Positions 1-10,925 of a stretch of DNA of 64,000 nucleotides are shown here, piece by piece. The position numbers and the translations under genes were made by a program. The notes under the pieces were generated by a model. It ran no database searches. It saw only the letters and a program-made list of their open reading frames with translations, and was not told the DNA's origin. How positions within the stretch are numbered: position 1 is the first letter of the stretch; each line of letters begins with the position of its first letter. This stretch comes from Chelydra serpentina. Its lineage: Eukaryota; Chordata; Testudines; Chelydridae. Location: contig JBAIAC010000024.1 in assembly GCA_037349315.1 (NCBI GenBank), positions 35,885,501-35,949,500 of the forward strand. The letters are read 5' to 3'.

Positions 1-122
1 TGCATTTATTAACTTTATTACTGCCATTTCCTTGTTTTTGAGTGTTTGACTTTGCAACATTAATATTCTTGTAATATTGTTTTTGTTCATTTTGTGAGTG
101 TGTGTGTGTAATTATATTGTTG

Positions 123-218
123 TACTGCCTAAAGTCCACAACCAGATTGGGTCTCATTGTGCTAAGCACTGAACAAACATAAATCACAGTCCTGCCCCAA
201 CAAGCTTATGATCTAAAC
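123..218 (-). repeat. ancient dispersed repeat, SINE-like tail
   Basis: The stretch reads 'attgtgctaagcactg', then 'cagtcctgcccc', then 'aagcttatgatctaaa'. Its reverse complement resembles 11,364-11,475 (attgtaagctcctcagggcagg) and, more weakly, 20,708-20,760. Three diverged copies of one motif in 21 kb indicate an old interspersed family. I recognise the motif as common in reptile genomes but cannot name the family. Confidence 0.5.
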
Positions 219-2107
219 ATCTTTACTATATATATTAATGAAATAATGGCCAAAAACTAAAATCAACAGCTATACTCGAATGCACAGGGTTCAAGATTTT
301 GACCCTAAAAGCTTTGCTTCACAAATATGGGTTTTTAGTTTATATTGTTTTCCTGCTTTCTTTTAATATTGTGTTTATATGTTTTGTTTATGTGAAGCTG
401 CTTTAATCAAGAACAGATGCTAATGGGATGTTGGATCTTTTCCCATCCACTACTTTTTACTATTTTATGAGAGAATATATGTAATAAAAAGATTAAAGAC
501 ACTGGTATTTCCCTCGGTTGGAGGAGAGTGATTCTGATCCATGGCTAATTCTTTAATGGGTGTGTTTTGTTGTCTCGGGTACTTCATATAGAATTTTACT
601 TGCTCTGGAAAGCACTATAGTCCTTAAGTAGGTGAATAATATTTTCAAAGAGTTTTTTCTTTCGGGTATGCATCAGCTCTGGTCCTATCAGAGCAAAGAT
701 TTTAGATATTTAAGATCGGAAGCTTTAGTTGAAGAATAAGACATTGCTCACAGTTGCTCTGTGCTCTATTGTCTTCCTTTGATATCACTGTTGTCTAAAA
801 CACAGCTGTACAACTACATTTTTGGTACAGGTTTCTTCTTTTATGTTATGATGATAAGACAGAAGGTCAAGCTTTATAGAGCTATGTAATTCATAACTTC
901 AGCCTTTGATTTTTATTGACAACTGAAGTGGCAATAACCATTGACTGACCCATTTGAAATTATTTTATTCACTGAAAACTAACTTAAATATTTTGTCATT
1001 TAAACTCAGAAAAAAAAATAAACCCAAAAAATGTAGAGTAAAAATGAAAACTCTAGTAATCACTTTAATCCTGAATCGTGTCTTATGGCACATAATGGCC
1101 TAAATTCTGCCCTATCAGGAGGTTAATCTCCTGGTGACCTCAGTGGAGTTACACCTACAGAACTGATTTTGGCCCACGTTGTGTCACATTATTTATCTCT
1201 TTGAGAACCCTGCAATATCAGTGCAAAACATTGAACTGCAGTTTCAACCCTAAATTTACTTGCTTTGAGAATGACAGTACCTTTAAGAACCAAACCAAAC
1301 CAAAAAAAACCCAATCCCTCCTCCCTTCTATTATTTAAATAATATTAGCATCAGATTGCAGCTTGGTGGGTTAGAGCTCTGTAAAATACATTAGCCTAGT
1401 CCCCTAAATGTTCATAGTTATGCATTAGACTAGAAGCTGAATAATGTGAATTAGTTGAACTACTTACAGTGATGTAACATTAATTCTACATCAGAAATAT
1501 TGGTTCTGTTTATGCTCAGATTTGCGCCTGAATTGTCTAATAGCTGTTTGTTTGACAAGCGGGGAAAGGAGATACTAATTAGTGGTTACATCACAACTAC
1601 ACCCTAGAAATGGTTTCTCTAGGTGGCTTTTCCGTAGGATTTTGTTCAATGAGAAATGTTTTTCTTGGGGAAACACACCGCTACCATATATACAATATAC
1701 CAGCACACAGATGGCATTAGTATGTTTCTATTTTGAAGCTTCAGTTCTTGTGAAGTTAAGAAAGATAAATGAATCTCATAACCGCTTTATTCTACTTTAT
1801 ATTTCCCACTGACTTAAGGACCAAACTCATGCCCAGACAAACTCTATTTAAGATAGTTTGCAGCAACCATGAATTTGACCCTGAAAATGTAAAGAAAACC
1901 TTGCAACATGTTTCCTTTAGGATATTCCCTTTTAACATGGTGGCAGATAATTTCAAATGTCATAATCACTCCCAATCACATTATTATTCAGTTTCCCAAT
2001 CTGCTTCCTGGTCTTTAATTTGTAATACATTGAATTTTTGTTTAAGGCTGGTGTTCAACTGCTTATTACTTCCATTACATGTATTTATTATTATTACACT
2101 TACTTAC
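219..2107. other. AT-rich noncoding DNA
   Basis: No gene is supported here; the short open frames are the chance kind expected in AT-rich DNA. At about 1,090-1,180 there is a weak foldback-like stretch ('gaggttaatctcctggtgacc', 'cagtggagttacacc') of a dispersed type seen elsewhere in the window. Confidence 0.5.
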
Positions 2108-2203
2108 CTCTTCTGAAGGTTGAATTCTTAATACAGCAATTATGACCTTAAAATGAATCAGTGTAGCACATTTTTCAACAAGATATTCCTCACTCTTCAT
2201 TTT
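2108..2203 (-). CDS. candidate internal exon, unknown gene
   Basis: On the - strand a 96-bp segment is open in one frame (32 codons, phase 0 at both ends). It follows an acceptor ending 'attaaattcag' and precedes a consensus donor (GAG then gtaagt). The encoded peptide starts KMKSEEYLVEKC and ends RIQPSEE. I do not recognise it. The pyrimidine tract is weak, and a 32-codon open frame is easily met by chance, so this could be coincidence. No adjoining exon was found. Confidence 0.17.
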
Positions 2204-2923
2204 CTGAATTTAATAGTAAATGGAGTTGCCAGTTTAGATTAAACTGCAATTTGTTACATGACTAAGGTGACTTTTCCCCCATCATTCCCCCAGCATGTAA
2301 TTAACTGAGGATAAAAACAATGGAATGTCCAAACAGTCCAACATCCTGGAGATCTGCCTATCAGAATTGTCATCTTGATGGTCATGGGACATACTCATCA
2401 GAATAGCTGATTTACAACAACCAAGTCAGTATTTTTTCACACTTTACACCAGTACAGTATGATGATGATTTCTTTTTTATCAAAAATCACTATGGCAATT
2501 TTTAATTCTGACATAATAATGTTTCATGGTTCCAAACAGTTCTATTTCGACTTTCATGTACATCATATTCACACACACAATAATAATGTAAAAACCTAAA
2601 TATTTATAATCAAAATGATTCCCCAATGTTTTTCCCTAGAGTTTGAGGATTATTTTGAAGCTGAGAAATAACATTCACTAAAATACTATGAGCTATATTC
2701 TCTATTTTGTATATGGAGCGCAGAGGGGAACAGAGCAGCCCTCATTCTTCAAAGGAGAGTAGAAAAGGGCTATTCAAAGAGGGAAAGCAGGTATATGGTA
2801 TATTTCCCCCACCACATAACAGCCTCTTTCCTTACCTCAGTCTCTAGGCATGAGGTCTCCTGTAAACAGTGTGTTTGCGCCCCAGATTATTAGAACTCAT
2901 AATAGTCTACTCTACATCATAAG

Positions 2924-3642
2924 TAAGGCTACGAATTAGCCAGGGAGGTCACGTCAGTCACGGATTCTGTGACTTTGCCAGACCTCCGTGACTTCTAGGG
3001 TGTCAGGAGGAGGAGGGGGGACTGTTCACCTCTGCTCTGCAACTGGGCCTGGCTGGAACCAGGACCCTGCAGTCCCAGCTCTGCAGCTTCCTTTGGGGGC
3101 TGCAGCCGGGCCGGGGGCTGTGCACTCCAGCCCCGCAGCATCTGAGGCTTGGCAGGTGATGCAGCTGGGGCCTCGTGCCCCAGCCTCGCGGTATCCTGGG
3201 CTTCACAGGCACTGCAAGCCCCAGCCCCACGGCTTTCACTGGAGGTTGCAGCTGGGACCGCGCGTCCCTCTTGTGGCTTTCTAGGGCCATGTGCCTCCCC
3301 CCTGCACCATGTGGCCAGGGCTTGGCAGGGGCTGCAGTCGGGCTGCACACCCCTGTCCCACAGCTGGGCCAGCTCTGGAGCAAGGCTTTGTGTCCCCCGT
3401 GGCTGTGCCCCCTGCTGTGGCCACTGGAGTCAGGGTTGTGCCCCCTGCCATAGTGGGGGGGCTCAGCTTTTCAGCCCCCCTCTCCCCCATGGGACTCCAT
3501 TTCTCCCCCCCTACCTTGCTCTGCCCCCGGTTATTTTTAGTAAAGTAAGGGACAAGTCACAGACTCCCTGAATTTTTGTTTATTGCCCTTGATCTGTTTC
3601 TGGCTTTTACTAAAAATAATTGTGAAAAAAATCTTAGCCTTA
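2924..3642. mobile_element. non-autonomous DNA transposon, hAT-like (8-bp TSD)
   Basis: A 719-bp element is flanked by a perfect 8-bp direct repeat, atcataag, at 2,916-2,923 and 3,643-3,650. The ends are short inverted repeats (taaggcta at the left, tagcctta at the right). Near the ends lie further complementary stretches around 'gtcacggattctgtgac' and 'gtgacttct', and 'ttttactaaaaataa' near the right end is the inverse of 'ttatttttagtaaa'. The middle is very GC-rich and gives several meaningless overlapping open frames. An 8-bp TSD fits the hAT superfamily; no transposase is present, so it would depend on an enzyme supplied elsewhere. Confidence 0.72.
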
Positions 3643-3650
3643 ATCATAAG

Positions 3651-4418
3651 CAACTATTGTCCCGATCAGCAGTAACTTCCTTTCTGTGCATTTCAGAAAG
3701 GAAGAGCATTGCATGCTCAGTTGGTAGGTCCTGCCAATGCTGTTGCAGAAATGGGGAGCCAGAGTGGGTGTACTCCACATAGAACTTGGAATCAATGGGG
3801 ACTTCCGTGTGTATTACATTTGATCCCATTGCTAGAAATCCAATCCTCTCCATTAATGGGCCTTTCAGGCTCTCCTGGGTTTTAGAGCTATCTTGGCTAG
3901 AAATACCAAGAACCAGCTTGATCTCTCCACAGTGAATGTAAAGAAAAGTTCCTGCTCATTTTATTCAGGAAATTTGAAGGTCTAGACAATGGCTGAATTC
4001 TACACCCCAGATTCCTTCCCTGAGACCACTTCCGCCCCTTGAATTAGTGTTCTTTGTCCCACAGGTATTTTATAGAAAAACATAAGACAAGATATTGCTG
4101 CATAAGACAGAATTGCTGCATAAGACAGAATAATTTTCCTCTGTGATGGGGATACCAGGTCTTTATGGGCCCCTGGTGCTCTGCTACACCCTGTTCAAGG
4201 AAGCAGTGAGGTTGGAGGAAAAAAGCAGCAAAAGTAGGTCCTCTAAGCCTGCCTAGAAAGGCCTCACTGGAGCAGCCATCTTGAAAGCTCAAGAGACCTG
4301 GTCCTCCAAGGGCTCGAAGGGCTAATGACAGCCAATCAGAGTCCACCAGACTCCGATAAAAGGAGCTCCAAGGACTTGGTATGTCCGTTCCTGGCTGGGA
4401 ACCAGAGGAGTGAGGAAG
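3651..4418. other. noncoding, nothing distinctive
   Basis: I see no gene, and no repeat that I can place. A short tandem doubling 'ctgcataagacagaat' occurs at about 4,098-4,130. Confidence 0.5.
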
Positions 4419-4426
4419 TATGTTCC

Positions 4427-4927
4427 CGGGGCCAGCTCTAACGTTTTTTCAGCCCCAAGCAAAAAACCAATCAAACCCCAAACGCCGCCCCCCCCAAACA
4501 AAAAAACCAATCCTCCCAACACCCGCCGAAACAAACCCCCCCGCCTCTCCCACTCGGAGCGAGCGCGGCATGCCGGACGCCCCGCTCTCCCCGGCCGGAG
4601 CGCCGGGGCAAGCGGGGCACGCCTGGAAGGGAGGGGGAGACGGGTGCCGTGGCCGCTCGGGTTCTCTTCTCCCCCCTCCCTCCCAGGCTCTTAAGCCTGG
4701 GAGGGAGGGGGAGAAGCGGCACGCGAAACAGCTGTTTCGCGCGCTGCGGCCACTCGGGGAGAAGCCGAGTGGCAGTGGTGCACAAAAGCAGGTGGCGCAG
4801 AGTGGAGGTGAGCTGGGGCGGCCAGAGCACATTTCTAGGGGCGGCATGGCCAGTGCCAGAATGCCGCCCCTAGAAATGTGCCACCTCAAGCACCAGCTTG
4901 TTTTGCTGGTGCCCGAAGCCGGCCCTG
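4427..4927. mobile_element. GC-rich non-autonomous hAT-like element with internal palindromes
   Basis: A 501-bp block begins cggggccagctct and ends as the inverse, agccggccctg. It is flanked by 8-bp repeats with one difference (tatgttcc at 4,419-4,426; tatgctcc at 4,928-4,935). Terminal inverted repeats plus an 8-bp TSD point to hAT. Inside are strong inverted repeats: perfect 20-nt arms at 4,828-4,847 and 4,861-4,880 with a 13-nt loop; a 14-nt-arm palindrome around 4,676-4,707 centred on cttaag; and cgaaacagctgtttcg near 4,724. CpG density is far above the flanks. No transposase is encoded; long open frames here are by-products of GC content. Confidence 0.7.
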
Positions 4928-4935
4928 TATGCTCC

Positions 4936-5931
4936 TGTCTAGCCAAAGCAGCCTGACAATTAGCATGTAGCTGGGAGTGTAGAGAGAATGGCCTGAAGAC
5001 CATGGCCCTAAGCTAGGTAGGAAGAGGCCCAGTGAAATAGTAGTGCTGGATTGAAGTTGAACAGTACATGGCTGCTGTGTATTGGGTCCCTGCATTAGAA
5101 CCTGGAGTAGTGGGTAAGTCCAGGTTCTCCTATCAACACAGGTAAAGTGGTATAAATCCCAAAAGGGGACAGAGTTTATTTGGGAGCCTGAACAATTGGC
5201 TGAATTTAAAGGGTCCAGAGCTGGCCTGAAGATGCTAGTGAGGGCAAAGAGACTTTATTTGCTGGAATCATTCATACCCTGGAAGGGGTTCATTTAGACT
5301 TTGTGACTTTGCTGGAAGGCAAAACCACTTAAGACCCACCAAGCTCAGTCGGCAGCCTGCAGGGGACCTCAGGGGCGAGTAAAGGACTGTGATATTGCAC
5401 CCAGCCACTAGGAAGTGCACAGGAGATGAATGTGCACACTACACACTTATAAGCCTCAATGTAAACTGTTACGCTATTAAACATATATGTATTCTTCTTT
5501 CTAAAGGATTGTGTATGGGAAGCATGGAGGGTGTAGAGTGTATGGCTTTATAACCCTGCAGATCCTGAGCATCTATAAGACTATTGTGATCCATTTGGAT
5601 GGATCCCTTGATCACTTGCAAGGAGGGCCTGCCTCTCCCAATCCTGCTTTGCATTAGGCTGAGCATGGACTTGAACCTGGGTCTTCTACATCCCAGGGAA
5701 GTATCCTACCCATCCAGAGTGACTGTCTGTCTCTCTCTTTTTGTGAAAATGCTCAAATGGTTTTTGTTCTAATGTGGAATCAAAACACATTTCAAAATCT
5801 GTGAAATTGAGTTGTGCTGCTACTTTACAATGCAAACATTGGAAAATAAATGTTCAGATTTAATTTGTGTATTATAATATACATATTTAGTTTTCACATT
5901 TAATTGAAAACAAAACTAATCTTCCACCCAG
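4936..5931. other. noncoding
   Basis: Mixed-composition DNA without a supported gene. Polypurine and polypyrimidine runs occur (for example about 5,728-5,742), but nothing has gene-like structure until the candidate exon at 5,932. Confidence 0.5.
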
Positions 5932-6029
5932 TCACCACCTACTGAAGAAATTCTGCAGATTTTAGGTGAACTATCCCCTCCCATAGAAATGTTGTATGTC
6001 TTTGGACTAGTCTTGTCTGGCAGACACAG
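5932..6029 (+). CDS. candidate internal exon, unknown gene
   Basis: A 98-bp segment follows a good acceptor (aatcttccacccag) and ends at a consensus donor (cacag then gtaagt). Only one of the three frames is open, starting at the first base; it encodes SPPTEEILQILGEL and continues hydrophobic to a basic end (SGRH). The exon would leave two bases for the next codon. This phase does not match the candidate exon at 44,868, so they are not consecutive exons of one transcript. The peptide looks protein-like but I cannot identify a gene. The splice signals are the main evidence. Confidence 0.27.
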
Positions 6030-6829
6030 GTAAGTGATGCCTTCTCTTTACGCAAAGCATCAATGTGCTATTCTTGGAATGGTTCATTCTCACAAAAGCT
6101 TTCTGTTTACTTTTTATTCTCTTTTATGTATTCCTGGCTTGTCTTTTTAGATGTTTATTTTTAAAGGCTAAATATAAATGAAGGAAATAACTAGAACCGG
6201 AGAAAGGATGGGACACTGTGCACATGTGATGTTCTGTAATTGCAATATTCATTGTGCTAGTGGTAATTATTCATGCCAGATCACACAGCCTAATAGATAG
6301 CTCTCGCCTTGCAGTTAATATATTGCTCTTTCTATTTTACAAGTAATTTTAAAGAATTAACAATAGTGAGGTTTTTTGTTAATACGAAATTCAGAAAAAA
6401 TAAGTAATTCTACTGAGTAGATAATTAATTCTGCTGGAATAATACTACTAGCTAGAAGGTTTTGTTCATGTATTTAAAGGTAAAATTAATATTCTGTCTC
6501 TATTAAGCTCTCAAGGAGCAAAATTGCAATACCACCACTATTATTTTTCACATAAAAATCTATATATAGTTATAGAAATTGTTTAAAATTAATTTTAACA
6601 TAGATACTGTAATTTGATGGACAAAAGCAAAATATTTCACACTGCTGATAAAAACAATATAGTTAAAAGATGCATGGTTAATTAAAAAATGCATTACTCT
6701 ATATGGCTCTGAACAACATAGGCATGGCCATTCCAAATTACACCAATGGTCTAAAAGCAGAGACTGCTATCGAATCTAGTGATGATGCCCCCTTCTTCTC
6801 CCCAACCCGAGAAATACTTAAGATAGTAA
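6030..6829. other. AT-rich noncoding DNA
   Basis: Very AT-rich, with many short poly(A)/(T) and TTAATTA motifs. No gene or placed repeat. The last three bases, taa (6,827-6,829), are the likely left target-site copy of the Harbinger element. Confidence 0.5.
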
Positions 6830-6880
6830 GGGTATGTCTACACTATGAAATTAGGTCAATTTTATTGAAGTCGACCTTTA

Positions 6881-6934
6881 GAAAGCGATTTTATACAGTC
6901 AATTGTGGAAAGCGATTTTATACAGTCAATTGTG
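6881..6934. repeat. 27-bp tandem duplication in Harbinger left end
   Basis: The unit starting gaaagcgattttatac occurs twice, perfectly, at 6,881-6,907 and 6,908-6,934. It lies in the subterminal region, where Harbinger transposition proteins are expected to bind; the identity of the copies suggests a fairly recent duplication. Confidence 0.85.
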
Positions 6935-7046
6935 TATGTCCCCACTAAGCTCAGTAGGTCAGCGGAGTGCATCCTCAATATTGTGGCTAGCGTCGACTCA
7001 TGGAGTGGTGCACTGTGGGTAGCTATCCCACAGTCTCCGCTACCCA

Positions 7047-8480
7047 TTGGAATTCTGGGTTAAGCTCTCAATGCCTGATGGGGCAAAAACATTGTTGTGG
7101 GAGGTTTTGGGTACATGTCGTCAGTCTCCCCTCCCTCCCTCCCTCATTGAAAGCAACGGCAAACAATCGTTTCGCACCTTTTTTCATGGGTTACCGTGCA
7201 GGTGCCATAGCACGGCAAGCAAGGAGCCCGCTCAGCTTAGCGTTGCTGTTGTGGGCATTGTAAACACCTCACGCATTATCCTAAAGTATGTGCAGAACCT
7301 GGCTAGGAGACGCCAGCACGAGGACGATTATGAGGAGGACATGGACACAAACGTTCCTGAAAGTATGGGATGTGGCAATTGGAACATCATGGTGGCAGCG
7401 GAACAGGTTGATACAGTGGAATGCCGATTCTGGGCCCGGCAAACAAGCACAGACTGGTGGGACCGCATAGTGTAGCAGGTATGGGATGATTCCCAGTGGC
7501 TGTGAAACTTTTGCATGCATAAGGCCACTTTCATGGAACTTTGTGAGTTGCTTTCCCTGACACTGAAGTGGAGGAATACCAAGATGAGACCTGCCCTGAA
7601 AGCTGAGAAGCGAGTGGCGATTGCCCTGTGGAATCTTGCAACGCCTGATTGCTACCGGTCAGTAAGGAATCAATTGGGAGTGGGCAAATCTACCTAGGGG
7701 GCTGCTGTGATCCAAGTAGCCAAGGCAATCAGTGACCTTCTGCTAGCAAGGATAGTGACTATGGGAAATGTGCAGGTCATAGTGGATGGCATTGCTGCAA
7801 TGGGGTTCCCTAACTGTGGTGGGGCGATAGCCGGAACGCATATCCCTATTTTGGCACTGGACCACCTTGCCAACGAGTACGTAAACTGGGGTACTTCTCA
7901 ATGGTGCTGCAAGCACTGGTGGCTCACAAGGGATGTTTCACTGACATCAACATGGGATGGCCGGGAAAGGTGCATGACACTTGTATCTTTAGGAACTCCG
8001 GGCTGTTCAAACAGCTGCAAGAAAGGACTTACTTCCCAGACCAGAAAATTACTGTTGGGGATGTTGAAATGCCAATAGTTATCCTTGGGGACCCAGCCAA
8101 CCCCATGCTCCCATGGCTCATGAAGCCATACACAGGGAGCCTTGGAAGTAGTAAGGAGCAGTTCAACTATAGGCTGAGCAAGTGCAGAATGGTGGTAGAA
8201 TGTGCCTTTGGACATTTAAAAGCTCGCTGGTGCTGTTTGCTGACTAGGTTAGACCTCAGCGCAACCAATGTTCCCATTGTTATTGCTGCTTGCTGTGTGC
8301 TCCATAATATCTGTGAGAGTAAGTGGGAGAAGTTTATAGCGGGGTGGGAGGTTGAGACAAATCGCCTGGCAGCCAATTTTGAACAGCCAGACACCAGGGC
8401 AATTAGAAGAGCACAGCTAGGCATGCTGCACTTCAGAGTGGCTTTGAAAAACAGTTTAATGACTGGCCAGGCTACGGTGT
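7047..8480 (+). pseudogene. Harbinger DDE transposase (HARBI1-like), broken
   Basis: This is the remnant of the endonuclease that cuts and pastes the element. Reading one frame from about 7,047 there is an acidic N-terminal segment (HEDDYEEDMDT, near 7,320), a helical region, then the catalytic domain. Stops interrupt it at 7,473, 7,503 and 7,695, and a frameshift near 7,888 moves the rest into the frame of 7,901-8,635. Family motifs remain: GTHIPI near 7,836, then in the second frame DINMGWPGKVHD, ILGDPA, PWLMKPYTG, FNYRLS, ECAFGHLKARW and AACCVLHNICE. The first catalytic Asp, expected just before GTHIPI, is Ala (gcc at 7,830-7,832). The domain order and motifs match Pfam DDE_Tnp_4 (HARBI1). 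It is inactive by at least five lesions. The true end of the reading frame is uncertain. Confidence 0.88.
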
Positions 8481-8643
8481 GTCAGTTGTGTGTGTTTCTC
8501 CTTGATGCAAAACTGCCCCCTTTGTTGAATTTACTTCCCTGTAAGCCAGTCTCCCTCCCCACTTCGACCACAGCTAGCAAAGGAAATAAAGTCCCCATTG
8601 TTTTGAATCCATGCATTATTTATTTATTTTTTTAAAAGGGAGA

Positions 8644-10761
8644 TCACTGACAAGGTAGCCTTGGTGAGGTGGAGGAGGAGGGAAGGACAAGGCCACATTG
8701 CTTACTGTAGCCACACTGCAAATCAAAGCTGTTTGAATGATAGTCTTCTGTTGCTTGGGCCATACTCTGGAGTGGAATGGCTGGGTGCCTGGAGGCCCCA
8801 GCCCGCATTCTTGGGCGTCTGGGTGAGGAGAATATGGAACTTGGCGAGGCGGGCAGGCGGTTATACAATGGATGCAGCAGCAGTCTGTGCTCTTGTTGTC
8901 TTTCCTGCAGCTCCACCAGATGCCTGATAATGTCCGTTTACTCCCCCATTAGCCTCAGGCGGCTGCTCATGCTCACTGAATACTTTCCTGGCTTCTGCCA
9001 CCGAATGCCTCCATGCATTCAGCTGTCCCCTATCAGTGCAGGAGGATTGCATGAGCTTAGAAAACATGTCATCGCAAGTGTTTTTTTTTCCACCTTCTAA
9101 TCTGCAATAACCTCAAGGACGGAGTTGATACAGGGAGCATAGAAACATTTGCATCTGCAGGGGGAATAAAAAAAAGGGAGAGTAAACTTTAAGAAGATAC
9201 ATTTCTGAGAACAAAAGGGAGACTCTTTCACAGTGAATCACGCAATGCACAGCAGATAGCACATGTGCTTTAGGTACAAGGTCACATTTTACCTTTTATA
9301 TTGAGCGCATGCCGGTATGGTGACATATTACACATGGCTGGGCAACAGAATTCGGTTTCCAGACAACAATGGTAAGCCAAAGAGTACGTGGGGTTGGCTT
9401 CTTCCGCCTTCATAACATATGGGAATAAGTTTCAAACTGCAGCACCCTCCTTTCCCATAGCAAGCAATGCCGGCTGGATTTGCCATTTAAAAGGAGGGGC
9501 TGCGGTTTTGGGTTGGATGTGCAGCACACCCCTCCCCGCACCGGGTGGCTATTATCTGGGATGATCCCTTTTAGCCAAACGCAAACTGCCCAGCATGAAC
9601 AGGATCCTTTTACTGTTCCCTTACAAAAATTCCCCTATTTCAACCAGGTGACTATGAATGATATCACTCTCCTGAGGCTGACAAAGAAAGATAAAGACCA
9701 AATGTTGCATGAATGCGACTAAAAACCCAGGACCATTCGCTGCCAAGCTTTGTGCTGCAGTGATTCCAGACTACTTGCTACTGGCTTGGCGTGGTAAAGT
9801 ATCCTACCATGGAGGAAGAAATAAGGCTGCCCTCCCCAGAAACCTTCTGCAAAGGCTTTCAGAGTACCTCCAGGAGAGCTTCATGGAGATGTACCTGGAG
9901 GATTCCCGCTCCATCCCAAAACACATTAGCAGACTTTTCCAGTAGCTGTACTGTCCGCGAATGTATCCCAATTCTTCAGGGCAAATGAAGAACATTAAAC
10001 ACAATTGTTTTTAACCCCTGTAGTGTAGTTACAAATGTACACTCACCAGAGGTGCCTTCTCCGCCTTCAGGGTCCGAAAATCCACCTTGGGAGGGTATTG
10101 GCTCCAGGGTGATGAAAAGGTCGTGGCTGCTGGGGAGAACGGATTCTCCGCTTGCCTGCCGCGCATTCTCCTCCTCCTCTTCCTCATCCACAAAATCCTC
10201 CTCCGTGTTGCGTGAGACTCCCCCCGTGCAGGTGTCCATGGACAGTGGTGGGGTACTGGTAGGGTCCCCCCCTAGAATGGCATGCAGCTGACCATAGAAG
10301 CGGCATGTATGGGGCTCTAATCCAGAGTGACCATTTGCCTCCTTTGTCTTGTAGTAGGCTTCCCTGAGCTCCTTAATTTTCATGCGGCACTGCAGTGTGT
10401 CCCTGGTGTAGCCTCTCTCCACCATGCCCTGTGCGATTTTGGCATATATATTAGCATTTCTTCTTTTGATTGGAGTTCTGCCTGCACAGATTCTTCTCCC
10501 CATACAGGAATCATATCCAGTGTCTCCCGTTGGCTCCATGCTGGAGCTTATTTGCGATTCTAGGACTGCATGGTCACCTGTGCTGCTGAGCTCGCCATGC
10601 TGACCAAACAGGAAACGAAATTCAAAAGTTCCCGGGGATTTTCCTGTGAACCTGGCTAGTGCATCAGAGTTGAAAGTTCTGTCCAGAGCGGTCACATTGG
10701 AGCACTCTGGGATAGCTCCCGGAGGCCAGTACAGTTGAATTGCACAACGCTGCATCTGCAC
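8644..10761 (-). pseudogene. Harbinger Myb/SANT-like DNA-binding protein, two exons, broken
   Basis: This is the second PIF/Harbinger gene, whose product in active relatives binds element ends and helps bring the transposase to DNA in the nucleus. The first exon runs from about 10,761 down to 10,047. It carries the third-helix part of a Myb/trihelix-like domain (RRNANIYAKIAQ, then QCRMKIKELREAY and KTKEANG), a CRFYGQLHAILGG segment, a glutamate-rich stretch and an FITLEPIPSQGG motif. A consensus donor (ctctg then gtgagt, 10,046-10,041) opens a 945-bp intron that ends at ttgcag (9,107-9,102). The second exon (9,101 to about 8,644) has a frameshift at an A-run, then MFSKLMQSS, QLNAWRHS and a glutamine/arginine-rich tail (ELQERQQEHR). 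The first helices seem lost. It is convergent with the transposase. Confidence 0.8.
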
Positions 10762-10925
10762 TACCCCAAATTCGACCCCAGAAGGTCGATTTTAGCGCTA
10801 GTCCCCTCGTCGGGGAGGAGTACAGCCGTCAATTTTAAGAGACCTCTAGGTCGCCGGAACGGGGTTGGTTGTGTAGCCGCATTGCTTATAAAATCGACCC
10901 CTATCCAGGGGACTATATCCCCCTG

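Larger units (their letters stand above)
6830..10925. mobile_element. PIF/Harbinger DNA transposon, two-gene, decayed
   Basis: The left end gggtatgtctacactatg is the Harbinger-type terminus shared with the MITE at 18,209. It is preceded by taa, consistent with the 3-bp TSD of this superfamily. Inside lie both genes typical of PIF/Harbinger: a DDE transposase on + (7,047-8,480) and a Myb/SANT-like protein on - (8,644-10,761), transcribed towards each other. The right subterminal region carries repeated 'tcgac' and 'aaatcga' motifs (10,760-10,910). The terminal inverted repeat itself is missing: the sequence dissolves into 'ctatccaggggac' near 10,905, so the exact right end is uncertain. The element cannot be autonomous now. 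Confidence 0.88.

Noticed and set aside
2988..3571. Many overlapping long open frames on both strands
   Set aside because: They lie within the GC-rich hAT-like element; low stop density follows from base composition. No domain or splice context.
4410..5003. Open frames up to 184 codons on both strands
   Set aside because: GC-rich palindromic element; frames exist in several overlapping readings, which argues against real coding.
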